54,469 nt of DNA from Phytopythium helicoides (lineage: Eukaryota; Oomycota; Peronosporomycetes; Pythiales; Pythiaceae), in NCBI GenBank assembly GCA_024867545.1, contig JANFNE010000072.1:1-54469 (forward strand). Reading direction: 5' to 3'. The position numbers were made by a program, and so were the translations under genes. Below the pieces are notes generated by a model. That model was not told the origin of the DNA, made no database searches, and worked only from the letters and a program-made list of their open reading frames with translations. This document shows, piece by piece, positions 38,901 through 51,800 of the stretch (position 1 is its first letter; each line of letters starts with the position of its first letter).

Positions 38901-41900
38901 ATGGTCGGACGTGGTCGCTTCCACACCTCTAGACATGCCGCCACAATGTGCGCGCGCGGACGCATCGCGCGCGCTCAGTTGGAGGTCTCCACACGGAGGT
39001 CCTTGCGTGACGAGTCCAACATGACATGGTCGGACGTGGTCGCTTCCACACCTCTAGACATGCCGCCACAATGTGCGCGCGCGGACGCATCGCGCGCGCT
39101 CAGTTGGAGGTCTCCACACGGAGGTCCTTGCGTGACGAGTCCAACATGACATGGTCGGACGTGGTCGCTTCCACACCTCTAGACATGCCGCCACAATGTG
39201 CGCGCGCGGACGCATCGCGCGCGCTCAGTTGGAGGTCTCCACACGGAGGTCCTTGCGTGACGAGTCCAACATGACATGGTCGGACGTGGTCGCTTCCACA
39301 CCTCTAGACATGCCGCCACAATGTGCGCGCGCGGACGCATCGCGCGCGCTCAGTTGGAGGTCTCCACACGGAGGTCCTTGCGTGACGAGTCCAACATGAC
39401 ATGGTCGGACGTGGTCGCTTCCACACCTCTAGACATGCCGCCACAATGTGCGCGCGCGGACGCATCGCGCGCGCTCAGTTGGAGGTCTCCACACGGAGGT
39501 CCTTGCGTGACGAGTCCAACATGACATGGTCGGACGTGGTCGCTTCCACACCTCTAGACATGCCGCCACAATGTGCGCGCGCGGACGCATCGCGCGCGCT
39601 CAGTTGGAGGTCTCCACACGGAGGTCCTTGCGTGACGAGTCCAACATGACATGGTCGGACGTGGTCGCTTCCACACCTCTAGACATGCCGCCACAATGTG
39701 CGCGCGCGGACGCATCGCGCGCGCTCAGTTGGAGGTCTCCACACGGAGGTCCTTGCGTGACGAGTCCAACATGACATGGTCGGACGTGGTCGCTTCCACA
39801 CCTCTAGACATGCCGCCACAATGTGCGCGCGCGGACGCATCGCGCGCGCTCAGTTGGAGGTCTCCACACGGAGGTCCTTGCGTGACGAGTCCAACATGAC
39901 ATGGTCGGACGTGGTCGCTTCCACACCTCTAGACATGCCGCCACAATGTGCGCGCGCGGACGCATCGCGCGCGCTCAGTTGGAGGTCTCCACACGGAGGT
40001 CCTTGCGTGACGAGTCCAACATGACATGGTCGGACGTGGTCGCTTCCACACCTCTAGACATGCCGCCACAATGTGCGCGCGCGGACGCATCGCGCGCGCT
40101 CAGTTGGAGGTCTCCACACGGAGGTCCTTGCGTGACGAGTCCAACATGACATGGTCGGACGTGGTCGCTTCCACACCTCTAGACATGCCGCCACAATGTG
40201 CGCGCGCGGACGCATCGCGCGCGCTCAGTTGGAGGTCTCCACACGGAGGTCCTTGCGTGACGAGTCCAACATGACATGGTCGGACGTGGTCGCTTCCACA
40301 CCTCTAGACATGCCGCCACAATGTGCGCGCGCGGACGCATCGCGCGCGCTCAGTTGGAGGTCTCCACACGGAGGTCCTTGCGTGACGAGTCCAACATGAC
40401 ATGGTCGGACGTGGTCGCTTCCACACCTCTAGACATGCCGCCACAATGTGCGCGCGCGGACGCATCGCGCGCGCTCAGTTGGAGGTCTCCACACGGAGGT
40501 CCTTGCGTGACGAGTCCAACATGACATGGTCGGACGTGGTCGCTTCCACACCTCTAGACATGCCGCCACAATGTGCGCGCGCGGACGCATCGCGCGCGCT
40601 CAGTTGGAGGTCTCCACACGGAGGTCCTTGCGTGACGAGTCCAACATGACATGGTCGGACGTGGTCGCTTCCACACCTCTAGACATGCCGCCACAATGTG
40701 CGCGCGCGGACGCATCGCGCGCGCTCAGTTGGAGGTCTCCACACGGAGGTCCTTGCGTGACGAGTCCAACATGACATGGTCGGACGTGGTCGCTTCCACA
40801 CCTCTAGACATGCCGCCACAATGTGCGCGCGCGGACGCATCGCGCGCGCTCAGTTGGAGGTCTCCACACGGAGGTCCTTGCGTGACGAGTCCAACATGAC
40901 ATGGTCGGACGTGGTCGCTTCCACACCTCTAGACATGCCGCCACAATGTGCGCGCGCGGACGCATCGCGCGCGCTCAGTTGGAGGTCTCCACACGGAGGT
41001 CCTTGCGTGACGAGTCCAACATGACATGGTCGGACGTGGTCGCTTCCACACCTCTAGACATGCCGCCACAATGTGCGCGCGCGGACGCATCGCGCGCGCT
41101 CAGTTGGAGGTCTCCACACGGAGGTCCTTGCGTGACGAGTCCAACATGACATGGTCGGACGTGGTCGCTTCCACACCTCTAGACATGCCGCCACAATGTG
41201 CGCGCGCGGACGCATCGCGCGCGCTCAGTTGGAGGTCTCCACACGGAGGTCCTTGCGTGACGAGTCCAACATGACATGGTCGGACGTGGTCGCTTCCACA
41301 CCTCTAGACATGCCGCCACAATGTGCGCGCGCGGACGCATCGCGCGCGCTCAGTTGGAGGTCTCCACACGGAGGTCCTTGCGTGACGAGTCCAACATGAC
41401 ATGGTCGGACGTGGTCGCTTCCACACCTCTAGACATGCCGCCACAATGTGCGCGCGCGGACGCATCGCGCGCGCTCAGTTGGAGGTCTCCACACGGAGGT
41501 CCTTGCGTGACGAGTCCAACATGACATGGTCGGACGTGGTCGCTTCCACACCTCTAGACATGCCGCCACAATGTGCGCGCGCGGACGCATCGCGCGCGCT
41601 CAGTTGGAGGTCTCCACACGGAGGTCCTTGCGTGACGAGTCCAACATGACATGGTCGGACGTGGTCGCTTCCACACCTCTAGACATGCCGCCACAATGTG
41701 CGCGCGCGGACGCATCGCGCGCGCTCAGTTGGAGGTCTCCACACGGAGGTCCTTGCGTGACGAGTCCAACATGACATGGTCGGACGTGGTCGCTTCCACA
41801 CCTCTAGACATGCCGCCACAATGTGCGCGCGCGGACGCATCGCGCGCGCTCAGTTGGAGGTCTCCACACGGAGGTCCTTGCGTGACGAGTCCAACATGAC

Positions 41901-44900
41901 ATGGTCGGACGTGGTCGCTTCCACACCTCTAGACATGCCGCCACAATGTGCGCGCGCGGACGCATCGCGCGCGCTCAGTTGGAGGTCTCCACACGGAGGT
42001 CCTTGCGTGACGAGTCCAACATGACATGGTCGGACGTGGTCGCTTCCACACCTCTAGACATGCCGCCACAATGTGCGCGCGCGGACGCATCGCGCGCGCT
42101 CAGTTGGAGGTCTCCACACGGAGGTCCTTGCGTGACGAGTCCAACATGACATGGTCGGACGTGGTCGCTTCCACACCTCTAGACATGCCGCCACAATGTG
42201 CGCGCGCGGACGCATCGCGCGCGCTCAGTTGGAGGTCTCCACACGGAGGTCCTTGCGTGACGAGTCCAACATGACATGGTCGGACGTGGTCGCTTCCACA
42301 CCTCTAGACATGCCGCCACAATGTGCGCGCGCGGACGCATCGCGCGCGCTCAGTTGGAGGTCTCCACACGGAGGTCCTTGCGTGACGAGTCCAACATGAC
42401 ATGGTCGGACGTGGTCGCTTCCACACCTCTAGACATGCCGCCACAATGTGCGCGCGCGGACGCATCGCGCGCGCTCAGTTGGAGGTCTCCACACGGAGGT
42501 CCTTGCGTGACGAGTCCAACATGACATGGTCGGACGTGGTCGCTTCCACACCTCTAGACATGCCGCCACAATGTGCGCGCGCGGACGCATCGCGCGCGCT
42601 CAGTTGGAGGTCTCCACACGGAGGTCCTTGCGTGACGAGTCCAACATGACATGGTCGGACGTGGTCGCTTCCACACCTCTAGACATGCCGCCACAATGTG
42701 CGCGCGCGGACGCATCGCGCGCGCTCAGTTGGAGGTCTCCACACGGAGGTCCTTGCGTGACGAGTCCAACATGACATGGTCGGACGTGGTCGCTTCCACA
42801 CCTCTAGACATGCCGCCACAATGTGCGCGCGCGGACGCATCGCGCGCGCTCAGTTGGAGGTCTCCACACGGAGGTCCTTGCGTGACGAGTCCAACATGAC
42901 ATGGTCGGACGTGGTCGCTTCCACACCTCTAGACATGCCGCCACAATGTGCGCGCGCGGACGCATCGCGCGCGCTCAGTTGGAGGTCTCCACACGGAGGT
43001 CCTTGCGTGACGAGTCCAACATGACATGGTCGGACGTGGTCGCTTCCACACCTCTAGACATGCCGCCACAATGTGCGCGCGCGGACGCATCGCGCGCGCT
43101 CAGTTGGAGGTCTCCACACGGAGGTCCTTGCGTGACGAGTCCAACATGACATGGTCGGACGTGGTCGCTTCCACACCTCTAGACATGCCGCCACAATGTG
43201 CGCGCGCGGACGCATCGCGCGCGCTCAGTTGGAGGTCTCCACACGGAGGTCCTTGCGTGACGAGTCCAACATGACATGGTCGGACGTGGTCGCTTCCACA
43301 CCTCTAGACATGCCGCCACAATGTGCGCGCGCGGACGCATCGCGCGCGCTCAGTTGGAGGTCTCCACACGGAGGTCCTTGCGTGACGAGTCCAACATGAC
43401 ATGGTCGGACGTGGTCGCTTCCACACCTCTAGACATGCCGCCACAATGTGCGCGCGCGGACGCATCGCGCGCGCTCAGTTGGAGGTCTCCACACGGAGGT
43501 CCTTGCGTGACGAGTCCAACATGACATGGTCGGACGTGGTCGCTTCCACACCTCTAGACATGCCGCCACAATGTGCGCGCGCGGACGCATCGCGCGCGCT
43601 CAGTTGGAGGTCTCCACACGGAGGTCCTTGCGTGACGAGTCCAACATGACATGGTCGGACGTGGTCGCTTCCACACCTCTAGACATGCCGCCACAATGTG
43701 CGCGCGCGGACGCATCGCGCGCGCTCAGTTGGAGGTCTCCACACGGAGGTCCTTGCGTGACGAGTCCAACATGACATGGTCGGACGTGGTCGCTTCCACA
43801 CCTCTAGACATGCCGCCACAATGTGCGCGCGCGGACGCATCGCGCGCGCTCAGTTGGAGGTCTCCACACGGAGGTCCTTGCGTGACGAGTCCAACATGAC
43901 ATGGTCGGACGTGGTCGCTTCCACACCTCTAGACATGCCGCCACAATGTGCGCGCGCGGACGCATCGCGCGCGCTCAGTTGGAGGTCTCCACACGGAGGT
44001 CCTTGCGTGACGAGTCCAACATGACATGGTCGGACGTGGTCGCTTCCACACCTCTAGACATGCCGCCACAATGTGCGCGCGCGGACGCATCGCGCGCGCT
44101 CAGTTGGAGGTCTCCACACGGAGGTCCTTGCGTGACGAGTCCAACATGACATGGTCGGACGTGGTCGCTTCCACACCTCTAGACATGCCGCCACAATGTG
44201 CGCGCGCGGACGCATCGCGCGCGCTCAGTTGGAGGTCTCCACACGGAGGTCCTTGCGTGACGAGTCCAACATGACATGGTCGGACGTGGTCGCTTCCACA
44301 CCTCTAGACATGCCGCCACAATGTGCGCGCGCGGACGCATCGCGCGCGCTCAGTTGGAGGTCTCCACACGGAGGTCCTTGCGTGACGAGTCCAACATGAC
44401 ATGGTCGGACGTGGTCGCTTCCACACCTCTAGACATGCCGCCACAATGTGCGCGCGCGGACGCATCGCGCGCGCTCAGTTGGAGGTCTCCACACGGAGGT
44501 CCTTGCGTGACGAGTCCAACATGACATGGTCGGACGTGGTCGCTTCCACACCTCTAGACATGCCGCCACAATGTGCGCGCGCGGACGCATCGCGCGCGCT
44601 CAGTTGGAGGTCTCCACACGGAGGTCCTTGCGTGACGAGTCCAACATGACATGGTCGGACGTGGTCGCTTCCACACCTCTAGACATGCCGCCACAATGTG
44701 CGCGCGCGGACGCATCGCGCGCGCTCAGTTGGAGGTCTCCACACGGAGGTCCTTGCGTGACGAGTCCAACATGACATGGTCGGACGTGGTCGCTTCCACA
44801 CCTCTAGACATGCCGCCACAATGTGCGCGCGCGGACGCATCGCGCGCGCTCAGTTGGAGGTCTCCACACGGAGGTCCTTGCGTGACGAGTCCAACATGAC

Positions 44901-47900
44901 ATGGTCGGACGTGGTCGCTTCCACACCTCTAGACATGCCGCCACAATGTGCGCGCGCGGACGCATCGCGCGCGCTCAGTTGGAGGTCTCCACACGGAGGT
45001 CCTTGCGTGACGAGTCCAACATGACATGGTCGGACGTGGTCGCTTCCACACCTCTAGACATGCCGCCACAATGTGCGCGCGCGGACGCATCGCGCGCGCT
45101 CAGTTGGAGGTCTCCACACGGAGGTCCTTGCGTGACGAGTCCAACATGACATGGTCGGACGTGGTCGCTTCCACACCTCTAGACATGCCGCCACAATGTG
45201 CGCGCGCGGACGCATCGCGCGCGCTCAGTTGGAGGTCTCCACACGGAGGTCCTTGCGTGACGAGTCCAACATGACATGGTCGGACGTGGTCGCTTCCACA
45301 CCTCTAGACATGCCGCCACAATGTGCGCGCGCGGACGCATCGCGCGCGCTCAGTTGGAGGTCTCCACACGGAGGTCCTTGCGTGACGAGTCCAACATGAC
45401 ATGGTCGGACGTGGTCGCTTCCACACCTCTAGACATGCCGCCACAATGTGCGCGCGCGGACGCATCGCGCGCGCTCAGTTGGAGGTCTCCACACGGAGGT
45501 CCTTGCGTGACGAGTCCAACATGACATGGTCGGACGTGGTCGCTTCCACACCTCTAGACATGCCGCCACAATGTGCGCGCGCGGACGCATCGCGCGCGCT
45601 CAGTTGGAGGTCTCCACACGGAGGTCCTTGCGTGACGAGTCCAACATGACATGGTCGGACGTGGTCGCTTCCACACCTCTAGACATGCCGCCACAATGTG
45701 CGCGCGCGGACGCATCGCGCGCGCTCAGTTGGAGGTCTCCACACGGAGGTCCTTGCGTGACGAGTCCAACATGACATGGTCGGACGTGGTCGCTTCCACA
45801 CCTCTAGACATGCCGCCACAATGTGCGCGCGCGGACGCATCGCGCGCGCTCAGTTGGAGGTCTCCACACGGAGGTCCTTGCGTGACGAGTCCAACATGAC
45901 ATGGTCGGACGTGGTCGCTTCCACACCTCTAGACATGCCGCCACAATGTGCGCGCGCGGACGCATCGCGCGCGCTCAGTTGGAGGTCTCCACACGGAGGT
46001 CCTTGCGTGACGAGTCCAACATGACATGGTCGGACGTGGTCGCTTCCACACCTCTAGACATGCCGCCACAATGTGCGCGCGCGGACGCATCGCGCGCGCT
46101 CAGTTGGAGGTCTCCACACGGAGGTCCTTGCGTGACGAGTCCAACATGACATGGTCGGACGTGGTCGCTTCCACACCTCTAGACATGCCGCCACAATGTG
46201 CGCGCGCGGACGCATCGCGCGCGCTCAGTTGGAGGTCTCCACACGGAGGTCCTTGCGTGACGAGTCCAACATGACATGGTCGGACGTGGTCGCTTCCACA
46301 CCTCTAGACATGCCGCCACAATGTGCGCGCGCGGACGCATCGCGCGCGCTCAGTTGGAGGTCTCCACACGGAGGTCCTTGCGTGACGAGTCCAACATGAC
46401 ATGGTCGGACGTGGTCGCTTCCACACCTCTAGACATGCCGCCACAATGTGCGCGCGCGGACGCATCGCGCGCGCTCAGTTGGAGGTCTCCACACGGAGGT
46501 CCTTGCGTGACGAGTCCAACATGACATGGTCGGACGTGGTCGCTTCCACACCTCTAGACATGCCGCCACAATGTGCGCGCGCGGACGCATCGCGCGCGCT
46601 CAGTTGGAGGTCTCCACACGGAGGTCCTTGCGTGACGAGTCCAACATGACATGGTCGGACGTGGTCGCTTCCACACCTCTAGACATGCCGCCACAATGTG
46701 CGCGCGCGGACGCATCGCGCGCGCTCAGTTGGAGGTCTCCACACGGAGGTCCTTGCGTGACGAGTCCAACATGACATGGTCGGACGTGGTCGCTTCCACA
46801 CCTCTAGACATGCCGCCACAATGTGCGCGCGCGGACGCATCGCGCGCGCTCAGTTGGAGGTCTCCACACGGAGGTCCTTGCGTGACGAGTCCAACATGAC
46901 ATGGTCGGACGTGGTCGCTTCCACACCTCTAGACATGCCGCCACAATGTGCGCGCGCGGACGCATCGCGCGCGCTCAGTTGGAGGTCTCCACACGGAGGT
47001 CCTTGCGTGACGAGTCCAACATGACATGGTCGGACGTGGTCGCTTCCACACCTCTAGACATGCCGCCACAATGTGCGCGCGCGGACGCATCGCGCGCGCT
47101 CAGTTGGAGGTCTCCACACGGAGGTCCTTGCGTGACGAGTCCAACATGACATGGTCGGACGTGGTCGCTTCCACACCTCTAGACATGCCGCCACAATGTG
47201 CGCGCGCGGACGCATCGCGCGCGCTCAGTTGGAGGTCTCCACACGGAGGTCCTTGCGTGACGAGTCCAACATGACATGGTCGGACGTGGTCGCTTCCACA
47301 CCTCTAGACATGCCGCCACAATGTGCGCGCGCGGACGCATCGCGCGCGCTCAGTTGGAGGTCTCCACACGGAGGTCCTTGCGTGACGAGTCCAACATGAC
47401 ATGGTCGGACGTGGTCGCTTCCACACCTCTAGACATGCCGCCACAATGTGCGCGCGCGGACGCATCGCGCGCGCTCAGTTGGAGGTCTCCACACGGAGGT
47501 CCTTGCGTGACGAGTCCAACATGACATGGTCGGACGTGGTCGCTTCCACACCTCTAGACATGCCGCCACAATGTGCGCGCGCGGACGCATCGCGCGCGCT
47601 CAGTTGGAGGTCTCCACACGGAGGTCCTTGCGTGACGAGTCCAACATGACATGGTCGGACGTGGTCGCTTCCACACCTCTAGACATGCCGCCACAATGTG
47701 CGCGCGCGGACGCATCGCGCGCGCTCAGTTGGAGGTCTCCACACGGAGGTCCTTGCGTGACGAGTCCAACATGACATGGTCGGACGTGGTCGCTTCCACA
47801 CCTCTAGACATGCCGCCACAATGTGCGCGCGCGGACGCATCGCGCGCGCTCAGTTGGAGGTCTCCACACGGAGGTCCTTGCGTGACGAGTCCAACATGAC

Positions 47901-48861
47901 ATGGTCGGACGTGGTCGCTTCCACACCTCTAGACATGCCGCCACAATGTGCGCGCGCGGACGCATCGCGCGCGCTCAGTTGGAGGTCTCCACACGGAGGT
48001 CCTTGCGTGACGAGTCCAACATGACATGGTCGGACGTGGTCGCTTCCACACCTCTAGACATGCCGCCACAATGTGCGCGCGCGGACGCATCGCGCGCGCT
48101 CAGTTGGAGGTCTCCACACGGAGGTCCTTGCGTGACGAGTCCAACATGACATGGTCGGACGTGGTCGCTTCCACACCTCTAGACATGCCGCCACAATGTG
48201 CGCGCGCGGACGCATCGCGCGCGCTCAGTTGGAGGTCTCCACACGGAGGTCCTTGCGTGACGAGTCCAACATGACATGGTCGGACGTGGTCGCTTCCACA
48301 CCTCTAGACATGCCGCCACAATGTGCGCGCGCGGACGCATCGCGCGCGCTCAGTTGGAGGTCTCCACACGGAGGTCCTTGCGTGACGAGTCCAACATGAC
48401 ATGGTCGGACGTGGTCGCTTCCACACCTCTAGACATGCCGCCACAATGTGCGCGCGCGGACGCATCGCGCGCGCTCAGTTGGAGGTCTCCACACGGAGGT
48501 CCTTGCGTGACGAGTCCAACATGACATGGTCGGACGTGGTCGCTTCCACACCTCTAGACATGCCGCCACAATGTGCGCGCGCGGACGCATCGCGCGCGCT
48601 CAGTTGGAGGTCTCCACACGGAGGTCCTTGCGTGACGAGTCCAACATGACATGGTCGGACGTGGTCGCTTCCACACCTCTAGACATGCCGCCACAATGTG
48701 CGCGCGCGGACGCATCGCGCGCGCTCAGTTGGAGGTCTCCACACGGAGGTCCTTGCGTGACGAGTCCAACATGACATGGTCGGACGTGGTCGCTTCCACA
48801 CCTCTAGACATGCCGCCACAATGTGCGCGCGCGGACGCATCGCGCGCGCTCAGTTGGAGGT
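14919..48861 (+). repeat. Satellite block C: apparently invariant consensus core, about 271 copies
   Basis: Monomer starts run from 14901 to 48776 at exactly 125-bp spacing. Reading through, I saw no substitution or indel from the end of block B to the inserted C near 48862. About 34 kb of identical units indicates very recent amplification or homogenisation (unequal exchange or rolling-circle type), or consensus smoothing by the assembler. Neither the G nor the A edge variant occurs here. Confidence 0.88.
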
Positions 48862-51800
48862 CCTCCACACGGAGGTCCTTGCGTGACGAGTCCAACATGA
48901 CATGGTCGGACGTGGTCGCTTCCACACCTCTAGACATGCCGCCACAATGTGCGCGCGCGGACGCATCGCGCGCGCTCAGTTGGAGGTCTCCACACGGAGG
49001 TCCTTGCGTGACGAGTCCAACATGACATGGTCGGACGTGGTCGCTTCCACACCTCTAGACATGCCGCCACAATGTGCGCGCGCGGACGCATCGCGCGCGC
49101 TCAGTTGGAGGGCTCCACACGGAGGTCCTTGCGTGACGAGTCCAACATGACATGGTCGGACGTGGTCGCTTCCACACCTCTAGACATGCCGCCACAATGT
49201 GCGCGCGCGGACGCATCGCGCGCGCTCAGTTGGAGGTCTCCACACGGAGGTCCTTGCGTGACGAGTCCAACATGACATGGTCGGACGTGGTCGCTTCCAC
49301 ACCTCTAGACATGCCGCCACAATGTGCGCGCGCGGACGCATCGCGCGCGCTCAGTTGGAGGTCTCCACACGGAGGTCCTTGCGTGACGAGTCCAACATGA
49401 CATGGTCGGACGTGGTCGCTTCCACACCTCTAGACATGCCGCCACAATGTGCGCGCGCGGACGCATCGCGCGCGCTCAGTTGGAGGTCTCCACACGGAGG
49501 TCCTTGCGTGACGAGTCCAACATGACATGGTCGGACGTGGTCGCTTCCACACCTCTAGACATGCCGCCACAATGTGCGCGCGCGGACGCATCGCGCGCGC
49601 TCAGTTGGAGGTCTCCACACGGAGGTCCTTGCGTGACGAGTCCAACATGACATGGTCGGACGTGGTCGCTTCCACACCTCTAGACATGCCGCCACAATGT
49701 GCGCGCGCGGACGCATCGCGCGCGCTCAGTTGGAGGTCTCCACACGGAGGTCCTTGCGTGACGAGTCCAACATGACATGGTCGGACGTGGTCGCTTCCAC
49801 ACCTCTAGACATGCCGCCACAATGTGCGCGCGCGGACGCATCGCGCGCGCTCAGTTGGAGGTCTCCACACGGAGGTCCTTGCGTGACGAGTCCAACATGA
49901 CATGGTCGGACGTGGTCGCTTCCACACCTCTAGACATGCCGCCACAATGTGCGCGCGCGGACGCATCGCGCGCGCTCAGTTGGAGGTCTCCACACGGAGG
50001 TCCTTGCGTGACGAGTCCAACATGACATGGTCGGACGTGGTCGCTTCCACACCTCTAGACATGCCGCCACAATGTGCGCGCGCGGACGCATCGCGCGCGC
50101 TCAGTTGGAGGTCTCCACACGGAGGTCCTTGCGTGACGAGTCCAACATGACATGGTCGGACGTGGTCGCTTCCACACCTCTAGACATGCCGCCACAATGT
50201 GCGCGCGCGGACGCATCGCGCGCGCTCAGTTGGAGGTCTCCACACGGAGGTCCTTGCGTGACGAGTCCAACATGACATGGTCGGACGTGGTCGCTTCCAC
50301 ACCTCTAGACATGCCGCCACAATGTGCGCGCGCGGACGCATCGCGCGCGCTCAGTTGGAGGTCTCCACACGGAGGTCCTTGCGTGACGAGTCCAACATGA
50401 CATGGTCGGACGTGGTCGCTTCCACACCTCTAGACATGCCGCCACAATGTGCGCGCGCGGACGCATCGCGCGCGCTCAGTTGGAGGTCTCCACACGGAGG
50501 TCCTTGCGTGACGAGTCCAACATGACATGGTCGGACGTGGTCGCTTCCACACCTCTAGACATGCCGCCACAATGTGCGCGCGCGGACGCATCGCGCGCGC
50601 TCAGTTGGAGGTCTCCACACGGAGGTCCTTGCGTGACGAGTCCAACATGACATGGTCGGACGTGGTCGCTTCCACACCTCTAGACATGCCGCCACAATGT
50701 GCGCGCGCGGACGCATCGCGCGCGCTCAGTTGGAGGTCTCCACACGGAGGTCCTTGCGTGACGAGTCCAACATGACATGGTCGGACGTGGTCGCTTCCAC
50801 ACCTCTAGACATGCCGCCACAATGTGCGCGCGCGGACGCATCGCGCGCGCTCAGTTGGAGGTCTCCACACGGAGGTCCTTGCGTGACGAGTCCAACATGA
50901 CATGGTCGGACGTGGTCGCTTCCACACCTCTAGACATGCCGCCACAATGTGCGCGCGCGGACGCATCGCGCGCGCTCAGTTGGAGGTCTCCACACGGAGG
51001 TCCTTGCGTGACGAGTCCAACATGACATGGTCGGACGTGGTCGCTTCCACACCTCTAGACATGCCGCCACAATGTGCGCGCGCGGACGCATCGCGCGCGC
51101 TCAGTTGGAGGTCTCCACACGGAGGTCCTTGCGTGACGAGTCCAACATGACATGGTCGGACGTGGTCGCTTCCACACCTCTAGACATGCCGCCACAATGT
51201 GCGCGCGCGGACGCATCGCGCGCGCTCAGTTGGAGGTCTCCACACGGAGGTCCTTGCGTGACGAGTCCAACATGACATGGTCGGACGTGGTCGCTTCCAC
51301 ACCTCTAGACATGCCGCCACAATGTGCGCGCGCGGACGCATCGCGCGCGCTCAGTTGGAGGTCTCCACACGGAGGTCCTTGCGTGACGAGTCCAACATGA
51401 CATGGTCGGACGTGGTCGCTTCCACACCTCTAGACATGCCGCCACAATGTGCGCGCGCGGACGCATCGCGCGCGCTCAGTTGGAGGTCTCCACACGGAGG
51501 TCCTTGCGTGACGAGTCCAACATGACATGGTCGGACGTGGTCGCTTCCACACCTCTAGACATGCCGCCACAATGTGCGCGCGCGGACGCATCGCGCGCGC
51601 TCAGTTGGAGGTCTCCACACGGAGGTCCTTGCGTGACGAGTCCAACATGACATGGTCGGACGTGGTCGCTTCCACACCTCTAGACATGCCGCCACAATGT
51701 GCGCGCGCGGACGCATCGCGCGCGCTCAGTTGGAGGTCTCCACACGGAGGTCCTTGCGTGACGAGTCCAACATGACATGGTCGGACGTGGTCGCTTCCAC

